A stretch of DNA of 64,000 bases from Ignavibacteriota bacterium. Lineage in GTDB: Bacteria; Bacteroidota; Ignavibacteria; UBA10030; BY39. Where the stretch lies: contig QOQV01000003.1 in assembly GCA_003327435.1 (NCBI GenBank), positions 62,001-126,000 on the forward strand. The letters run 5' to 3'. Shown here one piece after another: positions 18,526 through 26,409 of this stretch (position 1 is its first letter; each line of letters starts with the position of its first letter). The notes under the pieces are model-generated. The model saw nothing but the letters and a program-made list of their open reading frames with translations. It did not search any database and had not been told where the DNA came from. Both the position numbers and the translations under genes were made by a program.

Positions 18526-19218
18526 TTAAAATTTTCTATATCTTATTGGATCTTTATAACCAGCTTTTTCGAATCCTTTTAATCTTAAGACACAGCTATC
18601 GCATACTCCACATGCTTCATCTTCAAATTGATAACACGACCAGCTCAGATGCAGTGGAGCATTAAGTATCATACCAATTTTTACAATTTCCGCTTTAGTC
18701 TTATGGATTATTGGCGTTTCGATTGTTATAGATGTATCTGGTTTGGTACCTAATTCAATAACTTTATTAAAAGCTTGGTAGAATTCTTCTCTACAATCCG
18801 GATAACCAGAAGAATCTTCCTCAACTGCTCCAATAAAAATTTTTTTAGCACCTATAACTTCTGCCCAACTGACTGCTATTGCAAGTATATTAGCGTTTCT
18901 GAATGGAACATATGTAGTCGGAATTTCTCCATCCCTTTTGTGTAAAGTATTTTTTTCAGGAATTATTAATTCTGGGTCTGTTAGACTTGAGCCACCTATT
19001 ATTTTTAAATGCTCAATGTTTACAACAAGCCGTTGTTTTACATTGTAATAATCAGCTATATCATTGAAAGCTTTTAACTCCCGTTTTTCAGTGCGTTGTC
19101 CATAATTTAAATGGAGAAATGCGAGAATATAATCCTGATTTGCAATGGCTGCTGTGACACAACTATCCATACCACCGCTAACAAGAACAACAGCAATATC
19201 TTTTTTCAAATTTTCCAA
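18526..19218 (-). CDS. queC: 7-cyano-7-deazaguanine (preQ0) synthase
   Basis: 230 residues, normal. It converts 7-carboxy-7-deazaguanine to preQ0 using ATP and ammonia, on the queuosine/archaeosine pathway. The PP-loop VVLVSGGMDSCV lies near the N-terminus and the zinc-binding cysteines at the C-terminus (CYQFEDEACGVCDSC). HLNYGQRTEKRE and VPFRNANILAIA are further family motifs. It follows queE with a 1-bp gap, and the two act in consecutive steps. No queD, queF or tgt lies nearby. Confidence 0.97.
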   Translation of the reverse strand: MENLKKDIAVVLVSGGMDSCVTAAIANQDYILAFLHLNYGQRTEKRELKAFNDIADYYNVKQRLVVNIEHLKIIGGSSLTDPELIIPEKNTLHKRDGEIPTTYVPFRNANILAIAVSWAEVIGAKKIFIGAVEEDSSGYPDCREEFYQAFNKVIELGTKPDTSITIETPIIHKTKAEIVKIGMILNAPLHLSWSCYQFEDEACGVCDSCVLRLKGFEKAGYKDPIRYRKF

Positions 19219-19219
19219 A

Positions 19220-19894
19220 TCAAACTCCTCTACTGTTTATACCCCAGATAATTTTATGTAATTGAATTTGCATTCTGACAGGAAGTTGCGATTTTAGAAT
19301 CCACTTCGCTAAGTCACTTGGTTTTAATGAAGCACTGTCGAGTACAACAGGAGACATCAACACTGTACATTTTTTTGTTAGATTATATTCAAGAATCTTA
19401 TCAACAGCCCACTTAAAATCATTCCTATCGCAGATTACAAACTTTACTTCATCGATTGGTTTTAGTTTGCTCAAGTTTTTCCAATAATTTTTCTTACTCA
19501 TTCCACTTGATGGGCACTTGATATCCAAAATGATTTTTACTCTTTGATCAACATCGGAGATATCGATACTCCCTCCTGTTTCCAACAGCACTTCATACCC
19601 ATTATCGCAAAGTAAAGTGATTAAAGAATGTACATTTTTTTGTAGTAGTGGTTCTCCACCGGTAATTTCCACCAGTTTACAATTATATTTTTGAATCTGT
19701 TTAAAAATAGTTTCGATCGTAATTTCTTTCCCCTCCTCAAATGCATATTCTGTATCGCAGTAGGTACATCTCAGATTACAATAAGTTAATCTTATGAAAA
19801 CACAAGGCCGCCCGGCGTGTGTGGATTCTCCTTGAATACTATAGAAAATTTCGTTTACAATGAGTGAATTTTCCTTTGTATAAGTAATTTTCAT
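19220..19894 (-). CDS. queE: 7-carboxy-7-deazaguanine synthase (radical SAM)
   Basis: 224 residues. It rearranges 6-carboxy-tetrahydropterin to 7-carboxy-7-deazaguanine. The [4Fe-4S] cysteines are C39, C43 and C46 in YCNLRCTYCDTEYAF, the plain CxxxCxxC form of the motif. Also present are EIFYSIQGESTHAGRP at the N-terminus, the SAM-binding EITGGEPLLQ, and a C-terminal LHKIIWG. It is the first half of the queE-queC pair and lies 7 bp after the small membrane ORF at 19902-20081, so all three could be one transcript that begins near or upstream of the tRNA. Confidence 0.96.
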   Translation of the reverse strand: MKITYTKENSLIVNEIFYSIQGESTHAGRPCVFIRLTYCNLRCTYCDTEYAFEEGKEITIETIFKQIQKYNCKLVEITGGEPLLQKNVHSLITLLCDNGYEVLLETGGSIDISDVDQRVKIILDIKCPSSGMSKKNYWKNLSKLKPIDEVKFVICDRNDFKWAVDKILEYNLTKKCTVLMSPVVLDSASLKPSDLAKWILKSQLPVRMQIQLHKIIWGINSRGV

Positions 19895-19901
19895 TAGAGA
19901 T

Positions 19902-20081
19902 CTAATTAAAATTTTGCGTCTGGCTTTGCTCTTTTTTCCTGAGAATATAATAAATAACTGGTGGGATAAAAAGAATAAAAACGAATATAATATGGAATAA
20001 AAGATATATTATCAGACTAATAATCAAACAGATGAATACTATGATTAATGAGATAAGGTAAGATTTTTTTTGAAGCTCCAT
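19902..20081 (-). CDS. 59-residue two-helix membrane protein
   Basis: ATG at 20081 to TAG at 19904-19902. The product MELQKKSYLI... has a charged N-terminus, then about 37 hydrophobic residues that can form two membrane helices separated near LLFH, a PP kink (LFIPPVIYYIL), and a basic/polar tail (RKKEQSQTQNFN). The positive-inside pattern fits a real small membrane protein. It ends 7 bp before queE. There is no strong Shine-Dalgarno (CCCTAAAATT precedes the ATG), so this could also be chance in T-rich DNA. It is not a known queuosine transporter family that I recognise. Confidence 0.5.
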   Translation of the reverse strand: MELQKKSYLISLIIVFICLIISLIIYLLFHIIFVFILFIPPVIYYILRKKEQSQTQNFN

Positions 20082-20121
20082 AATTTTAGGGATTTTTTGA
20101 AGAACTTATTTGTAGATATTG

Positions 20122-20195
20122 TGGGCCCTGTAGGACTTGAACCTACGACCCGCAGATTATGAGTCTGCTGCTCTAACCAACTGAGCTAAGGGCCC
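20122..20195 (-). tRNA. tRNA with CAU anticodon (probably Ile2, else elongator Met)
   Basis: A complete cloverleaf on the minus strand. Acceptor stem GGGCCCT pairs with AGGGCCC, the D-arm is TAGCTCAGTTGGTTAGAGCA, the anticodon arm is GCAGACTCATAATCTGC with CAU at 20161-20159, and the T-arm is GTAGGTTCAAGTCCTAC with discriminator A. The 3' CCA is not encoded (ACAA follows). The acceptor stem rich in C at positions 4-6 and the overall sequence resemble the bacterial minor isoleucine tRNA, whose CAU is lysidinylated by TilS to read AUA. Elongator Met cannot be excluded by eye; an initiator is unlikely because the first pair is a normal G-C. Confidence 0.95.
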
Positions 20196-20526
20196 TGAAT
20201 TTAGAATATTTTCATTGAAATATACTAAGATTGAGGGAAAAAAACAATTAATTCATCAGATACACAACAATAGAAATTCTTTTCACATTAGAATTGCCAT
20301 AATCAGAAATAGTAAAGTGAAATTTAATTATTATTGTAACCTTTACTGTAGCGTATACAAAAATTGTTAAAATTTCCGACCCAATCGTTTTACGAAATAT
20401 TTTAACTTAAATTTCACTAACTTAATTTTGCAAATTTCCTTTGTTACATATGACTTTTATTACAATGTCTTTATTTGTTTTAAAATAATAACTTTATTAT
20501 ATTAAGTCAAGCATCGTGAATTCCCT
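20196..20526. other. Gene-free 331-bp divergent regulatory region
   Basis: Lies between the 5' end of the leftward tRNA and the rightward zinc-ribbon/rpsU pair, so it should hold both promoters. The sequence is very AT-rich with repeated TTTG-containing stretches but I cannot point to one -33/-7 pair with confidence. No open frame or stable hairpin was seen. Confidence 0.5.
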
Positions 20527-20973
20527 ATGAAAAAAGCAAGAATTTTGGAAAAATATTGCAATTATTGCGACCAAACCACAAAAATGGTGCTGGTGAACAA
20601 TATTGAGGGTGATAACGAAAAGGCATGGTATCGATGCCCTAAGTGTCATCATCTTGCTTTATTAAATGTGATAAACGAAAACGAAAAGAATACTATCCAG
20701 GAAAAAATACAGAAATCTGAATATAAACTATATAAACCAGATATTACTTTTTCGATTGGTGAAATAATATACCATGATGCTTTTGACGATTATGGAAAGG
20801 TCATAAAGAAAGACACTACATCAGACGGTAATAGAGCAATAATTGTAAAATTTGAAAAACTCGGCGAAAGAAAACTACTTGAAGATTTTAAACAAAACAT
20901 ACAAAGTGAAGATAATATGATAAATAATACACAAATAATTAATTTAAATGAGAATCGAGAGGAGGTGAATTGA
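20527..20973 (+). CDS. Zinc-ribbon protein cotranscribed with rpsU
   Basis: 148 residues. The N-terminal four-cysteine zinc ribbon is CNYCDQTTKMVL...WYRCPKCHHLA (CxxC with CxxC, about residues 11-41). A C-terminal module (about 75-125), ITFSIGEIIYHDAFDDYG and GNRAIIVKFEKLGERKLL, resembles the small beta-barrel 'GxxVxHxxFGxGxV' modules found in CarD-like proteins and at UvrD C-termini. Such modules often contact RNA polymerase or nucleic acid. Its stop abuts the rpsU start, so the two are cotranscribed and coupled. I do not know a name for this family; a role in translation or transcription is inferred from the neighbour. Confidence 0.8.
   Translation: MKKARILEKYCNYCDQTTKMVLVNNIEGDNEKAWYRCPKCHHLALLNVINENEKNTIQEKIQKSEYKLYKPDITFSIGEIIYHDAFDDYGKVIKKDTTSDGNRAIIVKFEKLGERKLLEDFKQNIQSEDNMINNTQIINLNENREEVN
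20960..20967 (+). promoter_or_regulatory. Strong Shine-Dalgarno that fixes the rpsU start
   Basis: AGGAGGTG lies 6 bp before a TTG at 20974. The ribosomal frame has no ATG or GTG at a usable position, so this near-perfect site identifies TTG as the start codon of rpsU. The site lies inside the end of the zinc-ribbon gene. Confidence 0.85.
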
Positions 20974-21174
20974 TTGATCGGAATTCAGATTCAGGATAAT
21001 GAATCACTCGATCGTGCATTAAAAAGATTTAAGAAGAAATACGAAAGGTCTGGTGTATTAAAAGAATTCAAGAAGAGAACATTTTACACAAAACCTTCTG
21101 TAAGAAAAAGGATGGAAAGAATAAAAGCTATTCGGAGAGCGATGCGCGCTCGTATGGAAGAATCTCAGATGTAA
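20974..21174 (+). CDS. rpsU: 30S ribosomal protein S21
   Basis: 66 residues, starting at TTG with a near-perfect Shine-Dalgarno. The family pattern is clear: IQIQDNESLDRALKRFKKKYERSGVL, then KKRTFYTKPSVRKRMERI and a strongly basic C-terminal helix. It binds the small-subunit platform near the anti-Shine-Dalgarno end of 16S rRNA and helps mRNA binding. It directly follows the zinc-ribbon gene (0-bp gap) and is followed by a strong terminator. The rare TTG start combined with a very strong site may set its expression level. Confidence 0.97.
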   Translation: MIGIQIQDNESLDRALKRFKKKYERSGVLKEFKKRTFYTKPSVRKRMERIKAIRRAMRARMEESQM

Positions 21175-21175
21175 A

Positions 21176-21208
21176 ATAAAAATCCCCATCAACTGATGGG
21201 GATTTTTA
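21176..21208. terminator. Bidirectional terminator between rpsU and the M19 peptidase
   Basis: The inverted repeat AAAAATCCCCATC / GATGGGGATTTTT with a 4-nt loop (AACT) is flanked by A on the left and T on the right, so it can end transcription from both convergent genes. Its right arm includes the stop codon of the leftward peptidase gene. Confidence 0.88.
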
Positions 21209-22381
21209 TTTTAGTACCTGCCTTAATACCCTCATAAAATTTTCACCGAGTATCTTTCTAATATCTTCTTCCGAGTAACCTCTTTCAAGCAGTTCTTTTG
21301 TGACATTAGGATAATACGAAGCATCTTCCAAACCCAAAGGTGCTATACCTATACCGTCATAATCAGAGCCAAGTCCAACATAATCTATTCCTACAAGTTG
21401 TACGATATAATCTATGTGATCAACAAGGGTTTTTACTGTAGGTAAAATTTTTTCATAATCATTCTTCAGGAAATTTCCTATTAAAAATTCTCTTGAAAGT
21501 ATATTACCTTTAAAATCATTTCTTATTGAATCTATTAACTTAGAATACTTATTCCTTATCTCTTTTTCCTTTTTCGTGAATGTGCTATCTAAAAACCATG
21601 GTGCAAAATTTACTGCAATAAGTCCACCGGTTTTAGCAATAGCTTTTATTTGTTCATCTTTCAGGTTTCTACGATGCGGACAAATTTTCCATACAGCTGA
21701 GTGTGAAGCTATAACTGGTTTTGTGGAAGTTTGAATAATATCCCAAAAAGTTTGTTCTCCTGCATGAGAAACATCGATTATGATGCCGAGCTCGTTCATT
21801 CTTTTTATAAACTTTTTTCCCAATTCACTCAAACCTTTTCGTTTAATTTTTTTAGTTTCTTCATCAGCAGCGGAGGTAGCCCAGCTTGTACTATTATTCC
21901 AGGTTGGCATGATAGAACGGATACCAAGATTATAAAAATAATCCAGATTTTTTATATTATCTCCCAAAGGATGTGCACCTTCCATACTTAAAATTGCGAC
22001 GAGTTTGTTCTGATTTCGGTATTTTTCGATATCCTGATAATTTCTCAAAACCCCGATTTCATTTTTATATTTCTGGATAAATTTGTTAAAACTTTCGATT
22101 TGGTTTATTGCTTTTTGAAAATAAGTTTTTGAAGTTTTAGAGGGTGGAACCCAGACAGCAAAAAATGCAGCATCTATTCCACCAGTCCGCATTCGAGGAA
22201 TATCCAGATGCCCGCTATTAGTTTTCTTGCCAAGATCTTCGCCTGAGATGATTCTTTGTATTGCATCGTTGTGCCCATCAATAACGAAAGCTTCATAATG
22301 AATTTTTTTAAAATCAGCGCTTTGAGAGAAGCCAAACGAAGGTAAACAAAGTAGAAGGATTGTAATGTAAACTTTTCTCAT
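21206..22381 (-). CDS. Exported membrane-dipeptidase-type peptidase (M19)
   Basis: 391 residues with a signal peptide (MRKVYITILLLCLPSFGFSQ), so it acts in the envelope. Family M19 (renal dipeptidase) zinc ligands are visible: HxD in VIDGHNDAI, the bridging Glu in LSMEGAHPL, His in IDVSHAGEQ and His in VIASHSAVW. The LGSDYDG motif near the C-terminus carries a conserved Asp. These enzymes cleave dipeptides, including some with D-residues. It is a single gene between two hairpin terminators, so it is transcribed on its own or from the Hc1 region by read-through. Confidence 0.94.
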   Translation of the reverse strand: MRKVYITILLLCLPSFGFSQSADFKKIHYEAFVIDGHNDAIQRIISGEDLGKKTNSGHLDIPRMRTGGIDAAFFAVWVPPSKTSKTYFQKAINQIESFNKFIQKYKNEIGVLRNYQDIEKYRNQNKLVAILSMEGAHPLGDNIKNLDYFYNLGIRSIMPTWNNSTSWATSAADEETKKIKRKGLSELGKKFIKRMNELGIIIDVSHAGEQTFWDIIQTSTKPVIASHSAVWKICPHRRNLKDEQIKAIAKTGGLIAVNFAPWFLDSTFTKKEKEIRNKYSKLIDSIRNDFKGNILSREFLIGNFLKNDYEKILPTVKTLVDHIDYIVQLVGIDYVGLGSDYDGIGIAPLGLEDASYYPNVTKELLERGYSEEDIRKILGENFMRVLRQVLK

Positions 22382-22391
22382 AAAAATAAAA

Positions 22392-22423
22392 GAGGCTGTT
22401 CTAATATTTTTCCGAACAGCCTC
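22392..22423 (-). terminator. Terminator of the Hc1-like gene
   Basis: A perfect 10-bp stem, GAGGCTGTTC with GAACAGCCTC, has a 12-nt loop and is followed on the minus strand by TTTTATTTTTA. A second inverted repeat, CAATTTGT / ACAAATTG at 22424-22443, lies between it and the gene stop, giving two stacked hairpins. Confidence 0.87.
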
Positions 22424-22445
22424 AATTTGTAATCACAAATTGAAC

Positions 22446-22652
22446 TTATTGTGTTGGTGGGTTTTCGCCACCTTCGGTCATTTTCGCTTTCAGCTCCTGA
22501 ACTTCCTTGCGGATTTCCTGTGCTTTCCGCTTCAGTTCGTTCATAGCCTTGCGAACGCGAGTTCCGGCTGACTTATTTCCTTTGTCATAGAACTTAATGA
22601 AGTCCTTTTCAAAGCTGTTAACCAGATCGCGTAATTCTGTAAATCGGCTCAT
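22446..22652 (-). CDS. Histone H1-like protein (Hc1 family)
   Basis: 68 residues, MSRFTELRDLVNSFEKDFIKF at the start, then a lysine/arginine-rich helix (GTRVRKAMNELKRKAQEIRKEV) and an acidic-polar tail. This matches the short Hc1-like proteins common in Bacteroidota and relatives, assumed to bind DNA and help compact it. The coding sequence is clearly more GC-rich than its neighbours and uses GC-ending codons, as in highly expressed genes. AAGGAGGTTTTA precedes the ATG. It is its own transcription unit with a strong terminator. Confidence 0.87.
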   Translation of the reverse strand: MSRFTELRDLVNSFEKDFIKFYDKGNKSAGTRVRKAMNELKRKAQEIRKEVQELKAKMTEGGENPPTQ

Positions 22653-22715
22653 TAAAACCTCCTTGTTTGATTATTGTTATTAATTACTACTCGTAAATCG
22701 AGTAAGTTTGATTGA

Positions 22716-23825
22716 TTATTTTTTAATTTTCTTTTTACTTCTTTCATATTCACGATAAAGCTTATTTAACAATTGCTCTCGTTTGTGATACAGTTTCTTA
22801 AGTTTTCTGGGTTTAGCATTGCTGAGAGCATACGAAGTAATAATTGGAAACACTATTGTTGAATCACTATATACAACAACTGTATCAGGTAGATGTGCAG
22901 GGTCAATTTTGCCCCAGCTTACAGCTTCGGAAGGAGTTGCACCAGATAAACCACCTGTATCAGGTCGGGCATCTGTAATCTGTAAGAAATAATCGTGACC
23001 ATCCTCATCAATTTTTAATACTTCCTGCAATTGTGGTTCAGTTTGTAGCATAAAGTTTTTAGGAGAACCACCACCAAGTATAAATACCCCGCTATAACCA
23101 CCGCTCTTTTTAGCATCCAGTACAATTGCTGCAGTTTCGTTCACATCTCTAAAAACATCAAGAAAAAATTTATTTCCATCCAGCATCACTTCGGCGATGT
23201 TCATTCCAATGGAGCTATCTCCAGGGGATGGGGTATAAACAGGAATTCCACATAAATATGCGGTTGCTAAGACACTATGGTTTTTAATTCCTAATAATTT
23301 TTCTCTCTCATAGATATATTTTCCCAATTTGTAATGCAACTCTGCAGTTCCCATTTCATTTGCAAATTCATCAGACCTTAGAACCTCCCTAAAAAACTCA
23401 TCTGTGGAAAGTAAAACTTCATAATCGAACAAAATATCATATATTCTAACAATTCCTTTTTCTCTTAAAATTCTATCATCAATAAATGGTGAACCACGGT
23501 GCATTTTCATACCAAGTGCGAAGTGAGTATCATGATATAGATTGGCTCCTGTTGAAACCAACCAATCCACAAAACCAGCTTTCATCAATGGAACTACACA
23601 GGTTGCACCCAGGCCGGCCGGAGTTAAAGCTCCTGTTAAACTCATTCCAATTGTTACATTTTGTTTCAACATTTTTTTCGTGAAAAGCTGGCAGGCTTCC
23701 CTTAAACGAGCTGAATTATAAGCCTGAAAATAATCATTCACCAATTCCGTCACATTTACATTCTCTGGAATTGGTTTTAAATTGATTGGTTTTCCACTTA
23801 GCAAATCAGATTTTGACTTTTTCAC
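22716..23825 (-). CDS. Deoxyhypusine-synthase-like polyamine enzyme
   Basis: 369 residues with the full deoxyhypusine synthase fold. It has NAD-binding stretches ([41 protein letters not shown]) and the active-site region [13 protein letters not shown], whose Lys (about residue 306) corresponds to the lysine that forms the enzyme-butylimine intermediate. Bacteria lack eIF5A, so the enzyme should transfer an aminobutyl group to a small amine instead (homospermidine or a guanidino analogue), as known for some bacterial members. Substrate residues cannot be assigned by eye. It is a single gene upstream of the Hc1-like gene in the same direction. Confidence 0.9.
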   Translation of the reverse strand: MKKSKSDLLSGKPINLKPIPENVNVTELVNDYFQAYNSARLREACQLFTKKMLKQNVTIGMSLTGALTPAGLGATCVVPLMKAGFVDWLVSTGANLYHDTHFALGMKMHRGSPFIDDRILREKGIVRIYDILFDYEVLLSTDEFFREVLRSDEFANEMGTAELHYKLGKYIYEREKLLGIKNHSVLATAYLCGIPVYTPSPGDSSIGMNIAEVMLDGNKFFLDVFRDVNETAAIVLDAKKSGGYSGVFILGGGSPKNFMLQTEPQLQEVLKIDEDGHDYFLQITDARPDTGGLSGATPSEAVSWGKIDPAHLPDTVVVYSDSTIVFPIITSYALSNAKPRKLKKLYHKREQLLNKLYREYERSKKKIKK

Positions 23826-23987
23826 AATTATTTTGATCTATAATTTTGGCTTAATTTAATACAAATATCATAAAATTTATCGAAATACGCAAGTATTAAG
23901 CTATTTTTTTGTTAAAAATTGTGAAGAATTTAGCCCAGCAAAGCGCATTTTATTTATTATAAAACCTTATAACTTATTTTATTTCAA

Positions 23988-24797
23988 TTAATTAGAGCTA
24001 TTTGAAATTTTAATATTTTTCATTTTAAAAAACAATAAGATTATAAGAAAAATTTGCATAATAACCCCAATTCCACCATTAGCATTTAAAATTCCAAATT
24101 TTTCATTAAATATCACACCATCCTGAAAAATACTTCCAAAAATAAAAGAATTTAATACAATAAATAAAATATGGTGAAACGAGCAAAGCCATAAAGAGCG
24201 ACTTTTTATATAAAACATATTCAAAGCTACCCCATTTAAAAATTGAGAAATCAAAAAACTTAGACCGAATATTATATTATTTTGAAGTATAAAGTAAAAT
24301 GATATTACACTAAAAGAAATACTCCATATAATGGCTGACTCTATTACTTTGCTAATATCGGTCCTATTTGATTTGTTATCTAAAATAAAACTTCTCCATG
24401 CAAATTCATGTGGATAAATTGATGGTAACCAGATAGCAATATAAAGAGGAATATCAAACAACAAACCAAGTAATTGTGTCTCAATGTTAAAAGATTTATC
24501 AAATGAAATAATTTTAAAAATTAATCCAACTGTTAAAATTCCACTAAACAAGATAAAATTATAAACTAATGAAATGACATATAATCTAACAGTACCTATT
24601 CTTTTTGATACATCTATAAAGTTTTTTAGTACATTTCTTTTAAGAAAGAATGGCAGTATACCAGGAAGAATAAGGAATAGATTTATATAGATTCCTGAGG
24701 GTGTCAAAGTAAGTTCATAATTTTGAAATTTCCATAAATAGGATAATAAAAAATTCAGAGGTAAAGAAATTAATAAGAATTTAGGGATTAACCGCAA
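23988..24797 (-). CDS. CPBP-family-like membrane protein with altered protease motif
   Basis: 269 residues, about seven or eight membrane helices. The fold pattern fits CPBP/CAAX-prenyl-protease-like proteins. Motif 1, normally EExxxR, appears as HEFAWRSFI (first Glu replaced by His, second Glu and Arg kept). The later His motif appears as WLCSFHHILF. Either the enzyme uses a variant active site or it is a non-catalytic member. Its first 10 bp overlap the end of the SDR gene, so the two are coupled. No bacteriocin or immunity context is visible. Codon use is very AT-rich even for this window. Confidence 0.65.
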   Translation of the reverse strand: MRLIPKFLLISLPLNFLLSYLWKFQNYELTLTPSGIYINLFLILPGILPFFLKRNVLKNFIDVSKRIGTVRLYVISLVYNFILFSGILTVGLIFKIISFDKSFNIETQLLGLLFDIPLYIAIWLPSIYPHEFAWRSFILDNKSNRTDISKVIESAIIWSISFSVISFYFILQNNIIFGLSFLISQFLNGVALNMFYIKSRSLWLCSFHHILFIVLNSFIFGSIFQDGVIFNEKFGILNANGGIGVIMQIFLIILLFFKMKNIKISNSSN

Positions 24798-25546
24798 AGT
24801 ACACTTCCCCCATTTACATTTAATATTTCTCCCACAATATTGTTAGATAAGTCCGAAGCAAGGAAAAGAACAGGTCCGGCGATTTCATCTGGTGTAGCAA
24901 TTTTGTTGCGAGGGATTGTTTTCAAAACTTTTTCCATATTCTTTTTTACTTTTAGAAATGGGTTTGTCATATCGGTTAGAACCCAACCCGGAGCAACACA
25001 ATTTACATATATTCCATATTTTATCAATTCAACGGCGATAGATTTTGTAAACGAAATTACCCCACCTTTTGCAGCAGCATAATGAGAATGGAATGCTTCA
25101 CCTCTTTGGCCTGCTGTACTTGAAATATTGATTATTCTTCCATACTTTTGCCTTTTCATATATGGTAATACTGCTTTACAGAAGTTCATTGTACCCTTCA
25201 GATTAATATCAATAGTTTCATCCCATATTTGTTCACTCATATTTTCTAACGAACTTTCCGTCCATACCCCGGCATTATTTACCAGAATATCAATTCTACC
25301 GAAATAATTCACTACTTCTTTTACATTTGCATATACATCCTGATAATTTTCAATATCGCATTTTAACTCGATTGCTGTTTTGTTTAAACTTTTAATTTTT
25401 CTAACAACTTTATTTGCCGCTTTCTCATTATCTTTGTAAGTAATAGCTACATTTGCTCCAGCTTTAGCAAACAAAATTGCGCAGGCTGAACCTATTCCTC
25501 TTGAACCACCTGTAACAAGTGCGATTCTATTTTTAAGATTTATCAT
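24788..25546 (-). CDS. Short-chain dehydrogenase (FabG-like 3-oxoacyl reductase)
   Basis: 252 residues from the ATG at 25546 (a longer frame to 25597 adds an unlikely leader). NAD(P) site ALVTGGSRGIGSA, NNAGVW, active-site Ser in IINISSTAGQ, and the YxxxK pair in HSHYAAAKGGVISF are all present, so it should be an active SDR. The C-terminal NVNGGSVLCG is the typical 'NVDGG' end. It may reduce a 3-oxoacyl group or another ketone; being outside a fatty-acid cluster, it is not necessarily the housekeeping FabG. It is coupled to the downstream CPBP-like gene by a 10-bp overlap. Confidence 0.9.
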   Translation of the reverse strand: MINLKNRIALVTGGSRGIGSACAILFAKAGANVAITYKDNEKAANKVVRKIKSLNKTAIELKCDIENYQDVYANVKEVVNYFGRIDILVNNAGVWTESSLENMSEQIWDETIDINLKGTMNFCKAVLPYMKRQKYGRIINISSTAGQRGEAFHSHYAAAKGGVISFTKSIAVELIKYGIYVNCVAPGWVLTDMTNPFLKVKKNMEKVLKTIPRNKIATPDEIAGPVLFLASDLSNNIVGEILNVNGGSVLCG

Positions 25547-25642
25547 ATCACCGTCCAAAATTTTTAAAAATATATATAAACCATTAGATTTATACAAAAT
25601 TTTTGAAATATTAAGAGTTTTAATTAAATTTTAGGCAAAACT

Positions 25643-26407
25643 ATGATGAACATACAGGAAATCCATAAATATCTTGTTGATTTTTTAAAAACAGAATTTG
25701 CTAATGCTGGTTTTAACAAGGCAGTTATTGGAATCTCGGGGGGATTAGATTCTGCCGTAGTTGCTTACCTTACTAAGGAAGCAATTGGAGGGTTAAATAT
25801 TTTAGGTGTAATTATGCCTTACAAAACCAGTTCCCCTGATAGTACCGCAGATGCTATGCTCGTGTGTAAAACTTTGGGATTGAGAAGCAGAATCGTTGAT
25901 ATTACACCAATGGTTGATGAATTTTTCGATGTAGATAGACATATGAATCATATTCGACTTGGAAACATTGCAGCACGCACGAGAATGATTATACTTTATG
26001 ATCTTTCAGCAAGAGACAATGCACTTGTAGTTGGTACGAGTAATAAAACTGAAATTTTACTTGGTTATGGTACAATCTATGGCGACACTGCCTGTGCAAT
26101 CAATCCAATTGGTGATCTTTATAAAACTCAAGTCTGGGAGTTAGCAAGAGAACTTGGTGTACCTGAAAAGATAATTTCAAAAGTTCCAACAGCAGATTTA
26201 TGGAATGGACAAACCGACGAAGGGGAGTTAGGATTTACTTATAAAGAAGTAGATAAACTTCTAATAGAAATGATTGATAACAAAAAGTCAGATGCTCAAC
26301 TTATAGAAATGGGTTTTGATAAGGAATTCATCGAAAAAGTTAAAAACAGGATAAAAGCAAACGAATTCAAGCGAAGAATGCCACTTATTGCTAAACTACC
26401 AAAGTAA
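25643..26407 (+). CDS. nadE: NH3-dependent NAD+ synthetase
   Basis: 254 residues, the short form without a glutaminase domain, so ammonia is the likely nitrogen donor. It amidates deamido-NAD to NAD+ using ATP. The PP-loop GISGGLDSAVVAYL is present, with GTSNKTEILLGYGTIYGD and the activation loop KVPTADLWNGQTDEGELG. The ATGATG start offers two adjacent Met codons. It is followed 2 bp later by rsmI, and the pair forms a unit. Confidence 0.95.
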   Translation: MMNIQEIHKYLVDFLKTEFANAGFNKAVIGISGGLDSAVVAYLTKEAIGGLNILGVIMPYKTSSPDSTADAMLVCKTLGLRSRIVDITPMVDEFFDVDRHMNHIRLGNIAARTRMIILYDLSARDNALVVGTSNKTEILLGYGTIYGDTACAINPIGDLYKTQVWELARELGVPEKIISKVPTADLWNGQTDEGELGFTYKEVDKLLIEMIDNKKSDAQLIEMGFDKEFIEKVKNRIKANEFKRRMPLIAKLPK

Positions 26408-26409
26408 AT

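Noticed and set aside
19895-20121. PreQ1 riboswitch upstream of queE
   Set aside because: I could not find the compact pseudoknot sequence; the DNA directly before queE is taken up by the 59-codon ORF.
23988-24797. CPBP protein as bacteriocin self-immunity or phage-abortive system
   Set aside because: No bacteriocin, toxin or defence gene is near; it overlaps an SDR gene instead.
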